A DNA stretch of 64,000 nt, taken from positions 1 to 64,000 of the forward strand of contig CAJJCP010000014.1 of NCBI GenBank assembly GCA_905182715.1, written 5' to 3'. Positions within the stretch are counted from its first letter, which is position 1; each line of letters starts with the position of its first letter. The DNA comes from an uncultured Candidatus Poseidoniales archaeon (GTDB lineage: Archaea > Thermoplasmatota > Poseidoniia > Poseidoniales > Poseidoniaceae). The notes beneath the pieces were generated by a model. That model saw only the letters and a list, made by a program, of their open reading frames with translations. It did not search any database and was not told the DNA's origin. Position numbers and translations under genes: made by a program. This document shows positions 54,100 through 61,657 of the stretch, in pieces.

Positions 54100-55245
54100 T
54101 CAAGACGCTTTCGCAACGTTCATCCTTTGTCCGATTTCAGCAACTTGGAACAAAAACTGTTCCAATTCAATTCTTCCTTGCATCGAACGGTGGAGAGATA
54201 CATCGCAAACAGAAAGTGCGAGTAAAATTTCTGCAAGGACATCCTCGCCAAGGTGGAGACGGCCTTCGGTCAGCACATGATGGAAATTGACAACGATGTC
54301 TTCGGCTTCAAGGCTATTTTCTGCCATGACTTGGTCAAGTAGGCCCATTGCTCCTTTGAGGACGCGTTTGTTTTTGTTGCCTTCTTTCTCCCATCGCCAA
54401 TCATGGACACGGTTGCGTAGTGCTTCCTCGAGAACATGTTGTACTTCACGCAAGGAAGTTGAAGCCAAGAGGTTTTGCAAATTTTTCCGGTCTCCAAGTA
54501 ACTCCCGTAAAGCAAGCAATTCGGTAATGAAAATCGCCTTACGGATATTTCCAGACGATACGTGAGAGATGTCGCCAATGATTCCTCGGACGGGTGAAAG
54601 GTTCTCTTGATCTACAATTTCAAGAAGCCGCCGTTCAATTTCCGAGCGCGGAATCTTTGGAAGGCGGATGTGTTGTGTCCGGCTTCGTAAAGCCTCGATG
54701 ATTCGCGAAGGTGTGTGGGCTGTGAAGATAAAACGTGCACTGCCACTGCTCACCTCCATCATCCTACGCAAATAGGATTGGCGGATTGTACCGAGGTAAT
54801 CAGCATCTTCGATGACGATTAAACGAGACACTGGGGCTCTTTCACCAGTTGTATGAGTGCATTCTTTACCTGCTGGGGCTGGCGTATTGGCAGCCGTTGT
54901 AGAAAAATTATGATCAAACGCATCAAGGCTTGTTCGACCGGCGAGTGTGTCATCGGACCCACTCCCTTCTGGGCGAAGGAATTCTTCGAATTTCGCCATG
55001 GCCCCTGATGTGCGCGCAAGGTCGCGAGCTTGGAGGATATGCGTTCGTGCTTCCCACGTTGGGCCGAGAACCTGTCGGGCCAGAAGGCGCCATGCTGCAG
55101 TTTTCCCAACTCCCGCTGGGCCTGAAAGAAGAAGATGTGGCGGATTTGCCTGAAGTGAAGTGTGTTGGAGGTTCGCTTGGACTGGCCCTGGAAGCAATAA
55201 ATCCTCAAACAAAAGAGGTGCTTTCTCTGCGAGCCAAGATGACAT
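54100..55245 (-). CDS. Replication factor C small-subunit-like clamp-loader ATPase
   Basis: A 381-residue AAA+ protein. It has Walker A GPAGVGKT (residues 42-49), a Walker B region LIVIEDADYL in place of the usual DExD, and a sensor-1/arginine-finger region RFIFTAHTPSRIIEALRSRT in place of N....SRC. The lid and C-terminal collar helices follow (LLDQVMAENSLEAEDIVVNF). It resembles archaeal RfcS over its length but carries an insertion of about 40 residues between Walker A and B. Altered motifs suggest a second, specialised RFC small subunit rather than the main one. It follows rpoP (59-base gap) and precedes tRNA-Arg. Confidence 0.85.
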   Translation of the reverse strand: MSSWLAEKAPLLFEDLLLPGPVQANLQHTSLQANPPHLLLSGPAGVGKTAAWRLLARQVLGPTWEARTHILQARDLARTSGAMAKFEEFLRPEGSGSDDTLAGRTSLDAFDHNFSTTAANTPAPAGKECTHTTGERAPVSRLIVIEDADYLGTIRQSYLRRMMEVSSGSARFIFTAHTPSRIIEALRSRTQHIRLPKIPRSEIERRLLEIVDQENLSPVRGIIGDISHVSSGNIRKAIFITELLALRELLGDRKNLQNLLASTSLREVQHVLEEALRNRVHDWRWEKEGNKNKRVLKGAMGLLDQVMAENSLEAEDIVVNFHHVLTEGRLHLGEDVLAEILLALSVCDVSLHRSMQGRIELEQFLFQVAEIGQRMNVAKAS

Positions 55246-55304
55246 GGAATCACTCTTATTGCCAGAGGTCTTTCAACCCTGCGCGGAGGTCGTGTGATGT
55301 GAAA

Positions 55305-55454
55305 TCACTCGGCTTTGATCGTTTTGTTGCCTTGGCGGCGTAACTTCATGAATATTCGGGAACCACACGCTTTGCAACTGATTCCGTTGCGTTCACGGTG
55401 GAACGATTCAAGGTTTCCGCAGACAGCGCATTTGTAATCAACGAGTTCAACCAT
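55305..55454 (-). CDS. rpoP: DNA-directed RNA polymerase subunit P (Rpb12-like)
   Basis: A 49-residue protein, too short for a usual ORF cutoff. MVELVDYKCAVCGNLESF and GISCKACGSRIFMKLRRQG give a zinc ribbon with two CxxC pairs (Cys9, Cys12, Cys27, Cys30) and a basic C terminus, as in archaeal RpoP and eukaryotic Rpb12. It is a core RNA polymerase subunit that helps hold Rpb2 and Rpb3 equivalents together. The ATG is at 55454 and the TGA at 55305-55307. It lies 85 bases downstream of the ubiquitin-like gene and 59 upstream of the RFC-like gene, all on the minus strand. Confidence 0.9.
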   Translation of the reverse strand: MVELVDYKCAVCGNLESFHRERNGISCKACGSRIFMKLRRQGNKTIKAE

Positions 55455-55539
55455 AGTATTCGACTCCATTCAACGCGACCCACCACCCTTTCTTGAAGGT
55501 GTCCCTTGGAACAAGTGTCGGCCAGGTGTTGAAAACGGC

Positions 55540-55962
55540 TCACTGGCCAGCAAGAAGGGCCGGAACCATGCGAATGTGTTGGGCTGTGCTCAAATCAGTA
55601 CTTGCAAGTGCATCCGTAGCGACCATGCAATTGTCAACAAAGACCCAGGACCCGGATTGTTGTCTCGCCTGTTCGACAATTTCGGTCTTGGTCATCTCAA
55701 CGACGCTGTGGCCAGTGGCATCGGCAATCTCTACGGTGTATGTTGGTTCTTTGCCTGCTTGGAGGGCTGGAACCATACGGATGTGCTGGGCTGCATCAAA
55801 GTCTGTGTTCGCAAGATCTTCTGCAGCAACCATTCGGTTGTCAACAAAAACCCAGCTGCCTTGAGTCTTGGCGGCTTGGTCGATCAGGGCGGTCTTGGTC
55901 ATCTCGACAACGCTGTGTCCAGTGGCATCGGCTATTTCTACGGTGTATGTTTTTTCATTCAT
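55540..55962 (-). CDS. Tandem ubiquitin-like (beta-grasp) protein, two copies
   Basis: A 140-residue protein made of two direct repeats with a 69-residue period (residues 5-70 and 74-139, 49 of 66 aligned positions identical). Each unit starts YTVEIADATGHSVVEMTKT (strand-turn-strand), then a helix, then SWVFVDN.MVA, LA.TD and AQHIRMVPAL.AG. That order and the hydrophobic pattern track ubiquitin from MQIFVKTLTGKTITLEV to [20 protein letters not shown] and LHLVLRLRGG. The first unit ends AG before Lys; the second ends AG plus Gln. The ubiquitin comparison is by eye and is inference; the duplication is certain. It is divergent from the flotillin-like gene. No E1, E2 or JAB gene is in view. Confidence 0.72.
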   Translation of the reverse strand: MNEKTYTVEIADATGHSVVEMTKTALIDQAAKTQGSWVFVDNRMVAAEDLANTDFDAAQHIRMVPALQAGKEPTYTVEIADATGHSVVEMTKTEIVEQARQQSGSWVFVDNCMVATDALASTDLSTAQHIRMVPALLAGQ

Positions 55963-55995
55963 AATCTCACTTCACTCAATCGAACAATTCCACCA

Positions 55996-56004
55996 CATAT
56001 AAAG
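55996..56004. promoter_or_regulatory. Shared near-symmetric TATA element between the ubiquitin-like and flotillin-like genes
   Basis: CATATAAAG (plus strand) reads CTTTATATG on the other strand. It is about 38 bases before the ubiquitin-like ATG (55962) and about 41 before the flotillin-like ATG (56041), and no other AT-rich stretch exists in the 78-base gap. One TATA box serving both directions is the simplest reading. Confidence 0.45.
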
Positions 56005-56040
56005 TAGGAGAGATGAAAGCGAGTACACTGGTGTGCTGAT

Positions 56041-57048
56041 ATGGAGGTTTGGATGATTCTGCTCTTCTCCGGAAGCATACTCATTTTGGTTTTCGGGTTA
56101 CTGGCTGCATCGCTCATCAAAACGATTCAGCCTCAACAAATGCTCATCGTGTCGACGCCTAATGAACGAGTCCCGAGACACTATCTTGCTGGTCGAAAGT
56201 TTCTCTTACCCTTCTACCACAGGTACACGTTTATTTCTCTTGAAAAAATGAATTTACCCTTACACGCTCGAACGAAAACGGATACTGGGAGAACTGTGAA
56301 TTCGCATTTCTCCATCTGTGTGTTTTTTCCAAATGATCAGGCATTCACTCCAGACATTCTACTGCGGTTGATGGATATTCAAGCACATCGCTTCGAGAGT
56401 GTTGTTCGTCAAATCTTCATGGCTGCCATACATCAGGCTATTCACTCACCGGCTTATGCTAAAAAAAATCTGCGCGTCTGGGAAATTATCGAGTACACCA
56501 CCTCAATCACTAGGAATGAATTACAAGACCTCGGCTTGAGAGTGATACATTCGCAAATTCACACTCCCCCCCAGACCAATAAATTAAATCAGTTTGCTTC
56601 AGTATCGGAGTTGCAGGAACGCTTCACTGAGAACCAACTCAGGCCGATTACCTTGAGGTTTGACTTCCAGGACATCCCGTCAGAACTGGGAATCCCCCTC
56701 TGCATCTCATTATCGGTAGTGGTTGCTATCGAAACAAAAGACCCAGATGCCTCCAAAATTGCAGAAAAAAATCTATCACGCTATTCGATTATCGAGTTTG
56801 AAGAGATTATTAAAAGCGTGATTTCTCAAAGGTTTAAATCATTCATCAGTACAATCCCCTTCGAAAAAATCAATCAGGACGGAGAGTGGTTTTTGATACA
56901 TTGCTCCAACACTTGGAAGATTGGATTGAACGCCCTCGGACTCTGCCTCGTTAATGTCACCATCCATGATATCACCGATAAGTTCGGATACAATGATGCG
57001 AAGAGTGGAAGGATTGAATTTGGTGAATCTTTGGACCGTTCGAAATAA
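56041..57048 (+). CDS. Flotillin/SPFH-like membrane protein, copy 1
   Basis: A 335-residue protein. The N-terminal helix (about residues 5-27, LLFSGSILILVFGLLAASLI) precedes two SPFH-like halves. The first reads PRHYLAGRKFLLPFYHRYTF and ends LQDLGLRVIHSQIHTP. The second (about 190-320) has a similar strand pattern and ends GLNALGLCLVNVTIHDITD. Members form oligomeric membrane scaffolds. It starts with MEVW like its downstream paralogue and even shares the sequence around the start codon, so the two arose by duplication. It lacks the Ala/Glu-rich coiled coil of classical flotillins. Confidence 0.68.
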   Translation: MEVWMILLFSGSILILVFGLLAASLIKTIQPQQMLIVSTPNERVPRHYLAGRKFLLPFYHRYTFISLEKMNLPLHARTKTDTGRTVNSHFSICVFFPNDQAFTPDILLRLMDIQAHRFESVVRQIFMAAIHQAIHSPAYAKKNLRVWEIIEYTTSITRNELQDLGLRVIHSQIHTPPQTNKLNQFASVSELQERFTENQLRPITLRFDFQDIPSELGIPLCISLSVVVAIETKDPDASKIAEKNLSRYSIIEFEEIIKSVISQRFKSFISTIPFEKINQDGEWFLIHCSNTWKIGLNALGLCLVNVTIHDITDKFGYNDAKSGRIEFGESLDRSK

Positions 57049-57149
57049 ACTGTCCAATGCTACTCAAGACTTTTTCAAAGGTTGAAGCGGCGAGTCGTGT
57101 CGTTCATCAAGAACGATAAGATGAAATGTGAGTTGAATTACTTGATTGT

Positions 57150-58595
57150 ATGGAGGTTTGGATTGTCCTGGTTCTGTTGGGCCTCATATCGGTTATTCTC
57201 TTCGCATTGCTTATCATACCGACGATGTATGTTACGCTTACAAGCACGCAAATCATGGTTCGTTTCGACAGAAAAAACAACAATGAACCATCATTTTTTT
57301 CCAGTGGGAGGACATTAATCGTCCCCTTCTATCATCATTATTCAATACTCGACCTTAAGCCGATGAAGATCACTATTGATCTGCGTTTGGCATTGTCAAA
57401 ACAAAACATTCGGGTAAATGTGCCTTCGACGTATACGGTTGGTGTTTCAACAGACCATTCAACTCTACTCAACGCCTCTCAACGTATTCTTGGGCTTCAA
57501 CAGTCCCAAATCGAGGAAATGGCAAGCGAAATTCTCTTTGGGCAATTGCGTATGACAATTTCTACTTTTACCATCGAACAAATCGCGGCGAATCGACGCG
57601 CATTCGTGGATGAAATTATAAAAAATACAGATTCTGAGTTGTGCAAAATTGGATTGCATGTCATTCACCTCAATATCGTCAATATTACTGATATGGGTGG
57701 ATATATCAAATCTCTTGGCGCTAAAGCGCAGGCTGAAGCCCTGGCACGCGCAAAATTACCGCATGATTTGTTGAATGAATTTTTAGATGAGATGAACGGG
57801 ATTTCAAACGCTCCTCGCCAATCACGTTCGAAGCAGCCACAACCGGTTTCGAGTAAATCCGTTTCTCCACAAGTCCATTCCGCGGCGTTGGTCAGTCCAT
57901 TGATTACAATGATACCAGAAGAAGATATTGGAGTCATTGAAGTTTCATTGAAGGATGCAAAGACATCCAATGGAAGATATATTTCAGATCTCAACCTGCT
58001 TGTCTCTGTAGTTGGTCTGCCTGAAGCAGTTCAGCAACAATTCATGCCCAAACCCTACCATAACCTCTCTCCATCAGAAAGAAAGGATATGGCGGTGGAG
58101 TATATTATCAAAACAAGTGCGGAGATCCTTGCTGATTGCTCTCACAAATTCGTAGTCGATGATGTGTCCAACCTCCTTGGTAAATTGTTCTATCACCTCA
58201 ACCCGCACCTCAACAGATTGGGACTCCATTCTCATCACATTACCATCAATTCAGCATCTATTTCTTCGACCCCGGATGCTGTATCTTCGGAAGTATTCCA
58301 AGCATTTCAAGAAAAAATACAACAGTTTGGAGAAAGTATTGAACCCGAGGGGATATCGGACATGTATGGGAATGAAATTGGGGGTAAATGGTCCCGATGG
58401 AGCCTTATTTCGGTTATTGAAAATCAAGGATTGTATTGGGTGGCTGTAACCTCGACGAAAGGAGGGTATGAAAGATACAGGGGCATTGTGACGTCGCCGA
58501 ATGACGATGATTCCCTTGAAATGCACGTGTGGAAAAATGGAGCATGGAGTTTACTGTCTCACTCAAATGGGCATACGCCTCTTTTCAATGGATGA
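57150..58595 (+). CDS. Flotillin/SPFH-like membrane protein, copy 2
   Basis: A 481-residue paralogue of the previous gene. It has an N-terminal helix (about residues 4-27), then an SPFH domain that is better preserved: FFSSGRTLIVPFYHHYSILD, LLNASQRILGLQQSQIEEMA, EILFGQLRMTISTFTIEQIA, IGLHVIHLNIVNITDMGGYI and LGAKAQAEALARAKL. A Pro/Ser linker (about 215-250) leads to a second SPFH-like half (EVSLKDAKTSNGRYI, NRLGLHSHHITINSASISS). A small C-terminal domain of about 90 residues rich in Trp closes it (KWSRWSLISVIENQGLYWVA). The GYI-LG-A-AEA motif is diagnostic of flotillins. The gene lies 101 bases after copy 1. Confidence 0.75.
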   Translation: MEVWIVLVLLGLISVILFALLIIPTMYVTLTSTQIMVRFDRKNNNEPSFFSSGRTLIVPFYHHYSILDLKPMKITIDLRLALSKQNIRVNVPSTYTVGVSTDHSTLLNASQRILGLQQSQIEEMASEILFGQLRMTISTFTIEQIAANRRAFVDEIIKNTDSELCKIGLHVIHLNIVNITDMGGYIKSLGAKAQAEALARAKLPHDLLNEFLDEMNGISNAPRQSRSKQPQPVSSKSVSPQVHSAALVSPLITMIPEEDIGVIEVSLKDAKTSNGRYISDLNLLVSVVGLPEAVQQQFMPKPYHNLSPSERKDMAVEYIIKTSAEILADCSHKFVVDDVSNLLGKLFYHLNPHLNRLGLHSHHITINSASISSTPDAVSSEVFQAFQEKIQQFGESIEPEGISDMYGNEIGGKWSRWSLISVIENQGLYWVAVTSTKGGYERYRGIVTSPNDDDSLEMHVWKNGAWSLLSHSNGHTPLFNG

Positions 58596-58651
58596 ACACC
58601 CACCTTTGCCACCTCAGTACTACATACAAAGGCATCCAAATGAGAGGTGCC

Positions 58652-59652
58652 TCATACAAGTACACGAGGATTATACCAAGTTAGGCTTTTCTTCAAACTC
58701 GAGCCATCAATCCAAGGGGAAAGTGGAATTGGGGGGAGGAATCTTTGGTGAATCGCCGAGTCAATATGACATCTGCACAAATGATGTTGGAGGAGAGTCA
58801 ATGGTGCCGAACGTGGAAGTAATCCCTGCCGGAAGTCACTGATCACTTCGAGCATTTCTTGACGTTTATCCTTGCTTAAGTTACGGACATTTTGCCCCAT
58901 ACGCGTTCCATTGCATGGGCAATTGGTCCGCTTTTGGCCAGTACATTAAGTGATTTTTGCGCTTCTGTCATGTAAGCAAGGGCGACGGTTTCAGGCCGGT
59001 CGCCGTTGACGAAACCTCCTGCGATGAGGCGTCCAAGTCTGCGCTTGGCATCAGGTGAACGACTCAAGAGAAACAGTTTGTTGACGTTGTGAAATTCAAT
59101 AATTGCCTTGGCAGTCCATCCCTTGAGGCCTTCTTGATACCAGAGTGAAAAGAAATGTACCCGAGCGAGATAATTTTCTGCTTGCCGAGCATCGGTCAAT
59201 CGGCCTTCTTCGATCACTGGAATGTGTGGATAAAGGGTTGTAAAAACCTTGGAAAACATGCCTCTCCCGTCGCGGGTTGCTTGCTCATGCCCTTCACTGT
59301 AGACTTTCACGCGTTCAAGACCGCAGCTAGGTGAGTCTTTCTTGAATACGAATCCGCAGATCCCTGATTCGACGAGTACATCGGCTTGGAGTTGCGCATA
59401 TTCGAGCATTGGGGAAGTGAAATCGTCACCGTTTTGGGGGTTAATCAGGCGGATTGATTCACCATTATTGGCCAACTGAATCATTGGGCGGGGGGTGCCC
59501 ATGCCGATTCCGACTTCCGGGCAAACTCCCACCAATTCAAAATGGCCGTTCCACTTTCGTGTCAAGGTTCTGAACTCAGCAGCATCGCCGTTGGAGCGAA
59601 CTTTTTCTCCAAGTAAACATGCAGAAACTGCGAGTTTTGGCTTGTACTCCAT
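58652..59652 (-). pseudogene. DUF523/DUF1722 (YbgA-type) fusion protein, one frameshift
   Basis: From 59652 the first frame gives the DUF523 part (LAVSACLLGEKVRSNGDAA, GVCPEVGIGMGTPRPMIQL, FKKDSPSCGLERVKVY) and then DUF1722 (ENYLARVHFFSLWYQEGL, FHNVNKLFLLSRSPDAKRRL). At 58892-58899, in GGGGCAAAA, the frame shifts. The missing end of DUF1722 follows in another frame: NLSKDKRQEMLEVISDFRQG, LLPRSAPLTLLQHHL, and Q-x-FLPPIPL to the stop at 58652. Joined it is about 333 residues, the usual length. The DUF523 cysteines suggest metal or Fe-S binding, and the family is of unknown function. An indel error is likely. The plus-strand open frame across this end is a shadow. Confidence 0.8.
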
Positions 59653-59715
59653 GGTTACTTGCCGGTGAATCAGTATATCAAGAACTGTTTATCAACACAG
59701 AAAGAAGAGATTAGG

Positions 59716-59787
59716 CGCCCACTCCGAGAATTGAACTCGGGTCGCAGGAATGACAATCCTGCATGATAACCTCTACACCAAGCGGGC
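59716..59787 (-). tRNA. tRNA-Asp (anticodon GUC)
   Basis: Minus strand. The acceptor stem GCCCGCT pairs with AGTGGGC (one G-U) and is followed by discriminator G. The D arm comes next, then anticodon stem CAGGA/TCCTG with loop TTGTCAT (anticodon GTC), and a T arm with GAGTTCAATTCTC. Length 72, no intron, no encoded CCA. A TATA-like CTTAAATAG lies about 30 bases upstream. Confidence 0.95.
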
Positions 59788-59814
59788 CTAAGCAAGACAT
59801 CCGTTACGGAACCG

Positions 59815-59823
59815 CTATTTAAG
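59815..59823. promoter_or_regulatory. TATA-like element shared by tRNA-Asp and the aldolase-like gene
   Basis: CTATTTAAG on the plus strand is CTTAAATAG on the minus. Its centre is about 32 bases before the tRNA-Asp 5' end and about 37 before the ATG at 59856, matching archaeal spacing in both directions. It is the only AT-rich site in this short divergent gap. Confidence 0.45.
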
Positions 59824-59855
59824 CCGCGCCATGTGGACTATGTGGGGCGTAATCT

Positions 59856-61292
59856 ATGGCGGGAAAGAAAACATCTGCTGAACAAACAAAAGAAGAGCAA
59901 AAAGATACCCATGTTGGGAATATGCTTGATGCCGCTTTTGGAGATCTCGGCGGACTTCAAAAACCCCCTGAAGAAGAAGTCATTGAAACCACCGAAGTTA
60001 TCGAAGAACCGCCTGTTGAACAACAGGCTGTGGCTGAAGTCGTTGAAGAAATCGAGGAGCCACAAAAGATTGAGGCGCCTCATGAAGATGAAAAGGAAGT
60101 CGAAGATGAAGTTCTTGAGGTGCCTACAGGCCCACCGTCTGGCCCTCCATCAAACTCCCCAACAGGCCCACCGTCTGGTCCGCCATCAAAATCCCCAACA
60201 GGCCCACCGTCTGGTCCGCCATCAAAATCCCCAACAGGCCCACCGTCTGGCCCGCCATCAAAATCCCCAACAGGCCCACCGTCTGGTCCGCCACCAAATT
60301 CCCCTACAGGCCCACCGTCAGATGCTCCATCTGACCTGCCCATGGAATCCCTCCCCGAAGAAGTCCCTGAATCCGAATCAGACTCTCAAGAAGTTGAAAA
60401 AAGGGTTGAAGAAGAAATACCTGCTGAAACTGCAATAGAAGACGCTCCTGTAGAACATACGCCAGTGGAAGAAGAAATCGTCAACGAAGAAATGGCCGTT
60501 GAATCGGTTGAAGAATCGAAGACCGAAGAGGCTCAACCTGAAATCAATGAGCAGCATATGCTTGCAGAACAAGAGATTGCTCGACTTAATGCTGAAGTTG
60601 AACGTTTGAGGCAATCCGTGGCTGGCGCTGCTGATGTTATTGAAGAACTCGAAAACCCTCCAATGCCTCCTGCAGTCATCGAAGACATCGTCATTGGCGC
60701 ATACATCGTCGGTGATTTCGCTCGACTTGCACGGCAACTCGACCGAGAACAATTGATTCGTGCTACGATGGGAACCATCGCTATGCTACATCCTGAAAAC
60801 CTCAGCATTATGATTTCCACGCGAAACCGTACCATGTTGCCTCGACTTGATGAGCGTGGTTTGTGCGCAGGCCTCCTTGGCCAACAAACCCCCCCACGTG
60901 GAGCACCTTCGGATTGGAGAGTCATGGAAGTTATTCTTGCCTCTGTTAGCATCGTAACTGGAGGCCCTGCTGCGGTCATTCACTCGTATGGAGCTTGTAC
61001 AACTGCCGTGAGCAGTGAGAAAGATTTAGTCCTCGTTCAACCAATAGATGTTACTGGAAAGGAGCAAATTGGTAAGGTCATTATCGTTGACCCTGATTAC
61101 GACAACCTTGATAATTTCTTACGACAAACTGTAGAGGCGCTCAATCAGGGCGGTATGCGATGTGTTGTCGTCCGTGGCATGGGTGCTTATGCAGTTGGTG
61201 CCGACCTTGATCAAGCGTGGGCCAATGCGGCAATGCTTGAACACAGTATGCGTATTGTATTGTTAGCCCGTCAAGCAAACCTCAAGATTTGA
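59856..61292 (+). CDS. Class II aldolase/adducin-like domain with a long disordered N-terminal region
   Basis: A 478-residue protein. Residues 1-240 are disordered: an acidic Pro/Glu/Val-rich stretch, six 12-residue Gly-Pro-Ser repeats (91-162) and more acidic sequence. A coiled coil at about 235-255 (EIARLNAEVERLRQS) leads to a C-terminal domain of about 220 residues that resembles class II aldolase/adducin (AAVIHSYGACTTAVS, DLVLVQPIDVTGKEQIGKV, CVVVRGMGAYAVGADLDQAW, EHSMRIVLLARQ). In active enzymes the zinc site is HxH; here it is HSY, so catalysis is doubtful and a scaffold role like adducin is possible. The ATG lies about 37 bases after a TATA-like site. The stop overlaps the Rieske gene. 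Confidence 0.75.
   Translation: MAGKKTSAEQTKEEQKDTHVGNMLDAAFGDLGGLQKPPEEEVIETTEVIEEPPVEQQAVAEVVEEIEEPQKIEAPHEDEKEVEDEVLEVPTGPPSGPPSNSPTGPPSGPPSKSPTGPPSGPPSKSPTGPPSGPPSKSPTGPPSGPPPNSPTGPPSDAPSDLPMESLPEEVPESESDSQEVEKRVEEEIPAETAIEDAPVEHTPVEEEIVNEEMAVESVEESKTEEAQPEINEQHMLAEQEIARLNAEVERLRQSVAGAADVIEELENPPMPPAVIEDIVIGAYIVGDFARLARQLDREQLIRATMGTIAMLHPENLSIMISTRNRTMLPRLDERGLCAGLLGQQTPPRGAPSDWRVMEVILASVSIVTGGPAAVIHSYGACTTAVSSEKDLVLVQPIDVTGKEQIGKVIIVDPDYDNLDNFLRQTVEALNQGGMRCVVVRGMGAYAVGADLDQAWANAAMLEHSMRIVLLARQANLKI
60126..60341 (+). repeat. 36-bp in-frame tandem repeats, six copies
   Basis: Six consecutive units of 36 bases encode 12 residues each (TGPPSGPPSNSP, three TGPPSGPPSKSP, TGPPSGPPPNSP, TGPPSDAPSDLP). 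Units 2-4 are almost identical in DNA, a sign of recent expansion or ongoing copy-number change. The last copy is degenerate. The stretch adds a flexible Pro-rich spacer to the aldolase-like protein. Confidence 0.93.
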
Positions 61293-61653
61293 TTTTTTCA
61301 ATGAAAACTTGGACATACTCGTCTTTTACCCTTGTTTCATAGATTTTCAAATCTTTTTGTTTTGAGAGCTTACCGAGCACTTTCCCCCATAGAGGAATCA
61401 ATGGGAAAGGTGACCATTCTTTTACGCTACCGTCTTCAATGTGATACGTCGACTGATGCAATGGACAGCGGATACACCCATCTTGGATTTTTCCACCCCA
61501 CGCCAATGGCCATCCCATATGGCGGCATAAGCCTCCAGTAGCGAAATATTCGTCGTCGAGTTGTCCCACCGTGACTGTTTTCAACCCCAAAGTAACCATT
61601 TTAGTTTTTCCAGGTTTGAGACGTTTTGTTTTAATTGCGTTTTTCCAAGTCAT
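61282..61653 (-). CDS. Rieske-type [2Fe-2S] ferredoxin
   Basis: A 123-residue small Rieske protein. Ligands are in two motifs (numbering from 61665): Cys47 and His49 (GGLCRHMGWPLAWGG), Cys67 and His70 (GCIRCPLHQSTYHIEDG). The C-x-H...C-x2-H pattern with a following QSTY is typical of soluble Rieske ferredoxins of oxygenases and related electron carriers. No partner oxygenase or reductase is adjacent. MTWKNAIKTKRL at 61653 starts just after the SDR stop (61658), which suggests co-transcription; the frame also opens at 61665. It overlaps the convergent aldolase-like stop by 11 bases. Confidence 0.9.
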   Translation of the reverse strand: MTWKNAIKTKRLKPGKTKMVTLGLKTVTVGQLDDEYFATGGLCRHMGWPLAWGGKIQDGCIRCPLHQSTYHIEDGSVKEWSPFPLIPLWGKVLGKLSKQKDLKIYETRVKDEYVQVFIEKIKS

Positions 61654-61657
61654 AAGT

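Noticed and set aside
55540..55962. Interpretation of the internal repeat as an assembly duplication
   Set aside because: The copies differ at 17 of 66 aligned residues and at many silent sites, which an assembly artefact would not produce.
58501..58842. Plus-strand open frame after the second flotillin-like gene, able to overlap its stop
   Set aside because: The minus strand here carries the C-terminal end of DUF1722 in a shifted frame with clear family sequence, so the plus frame is a shadow.
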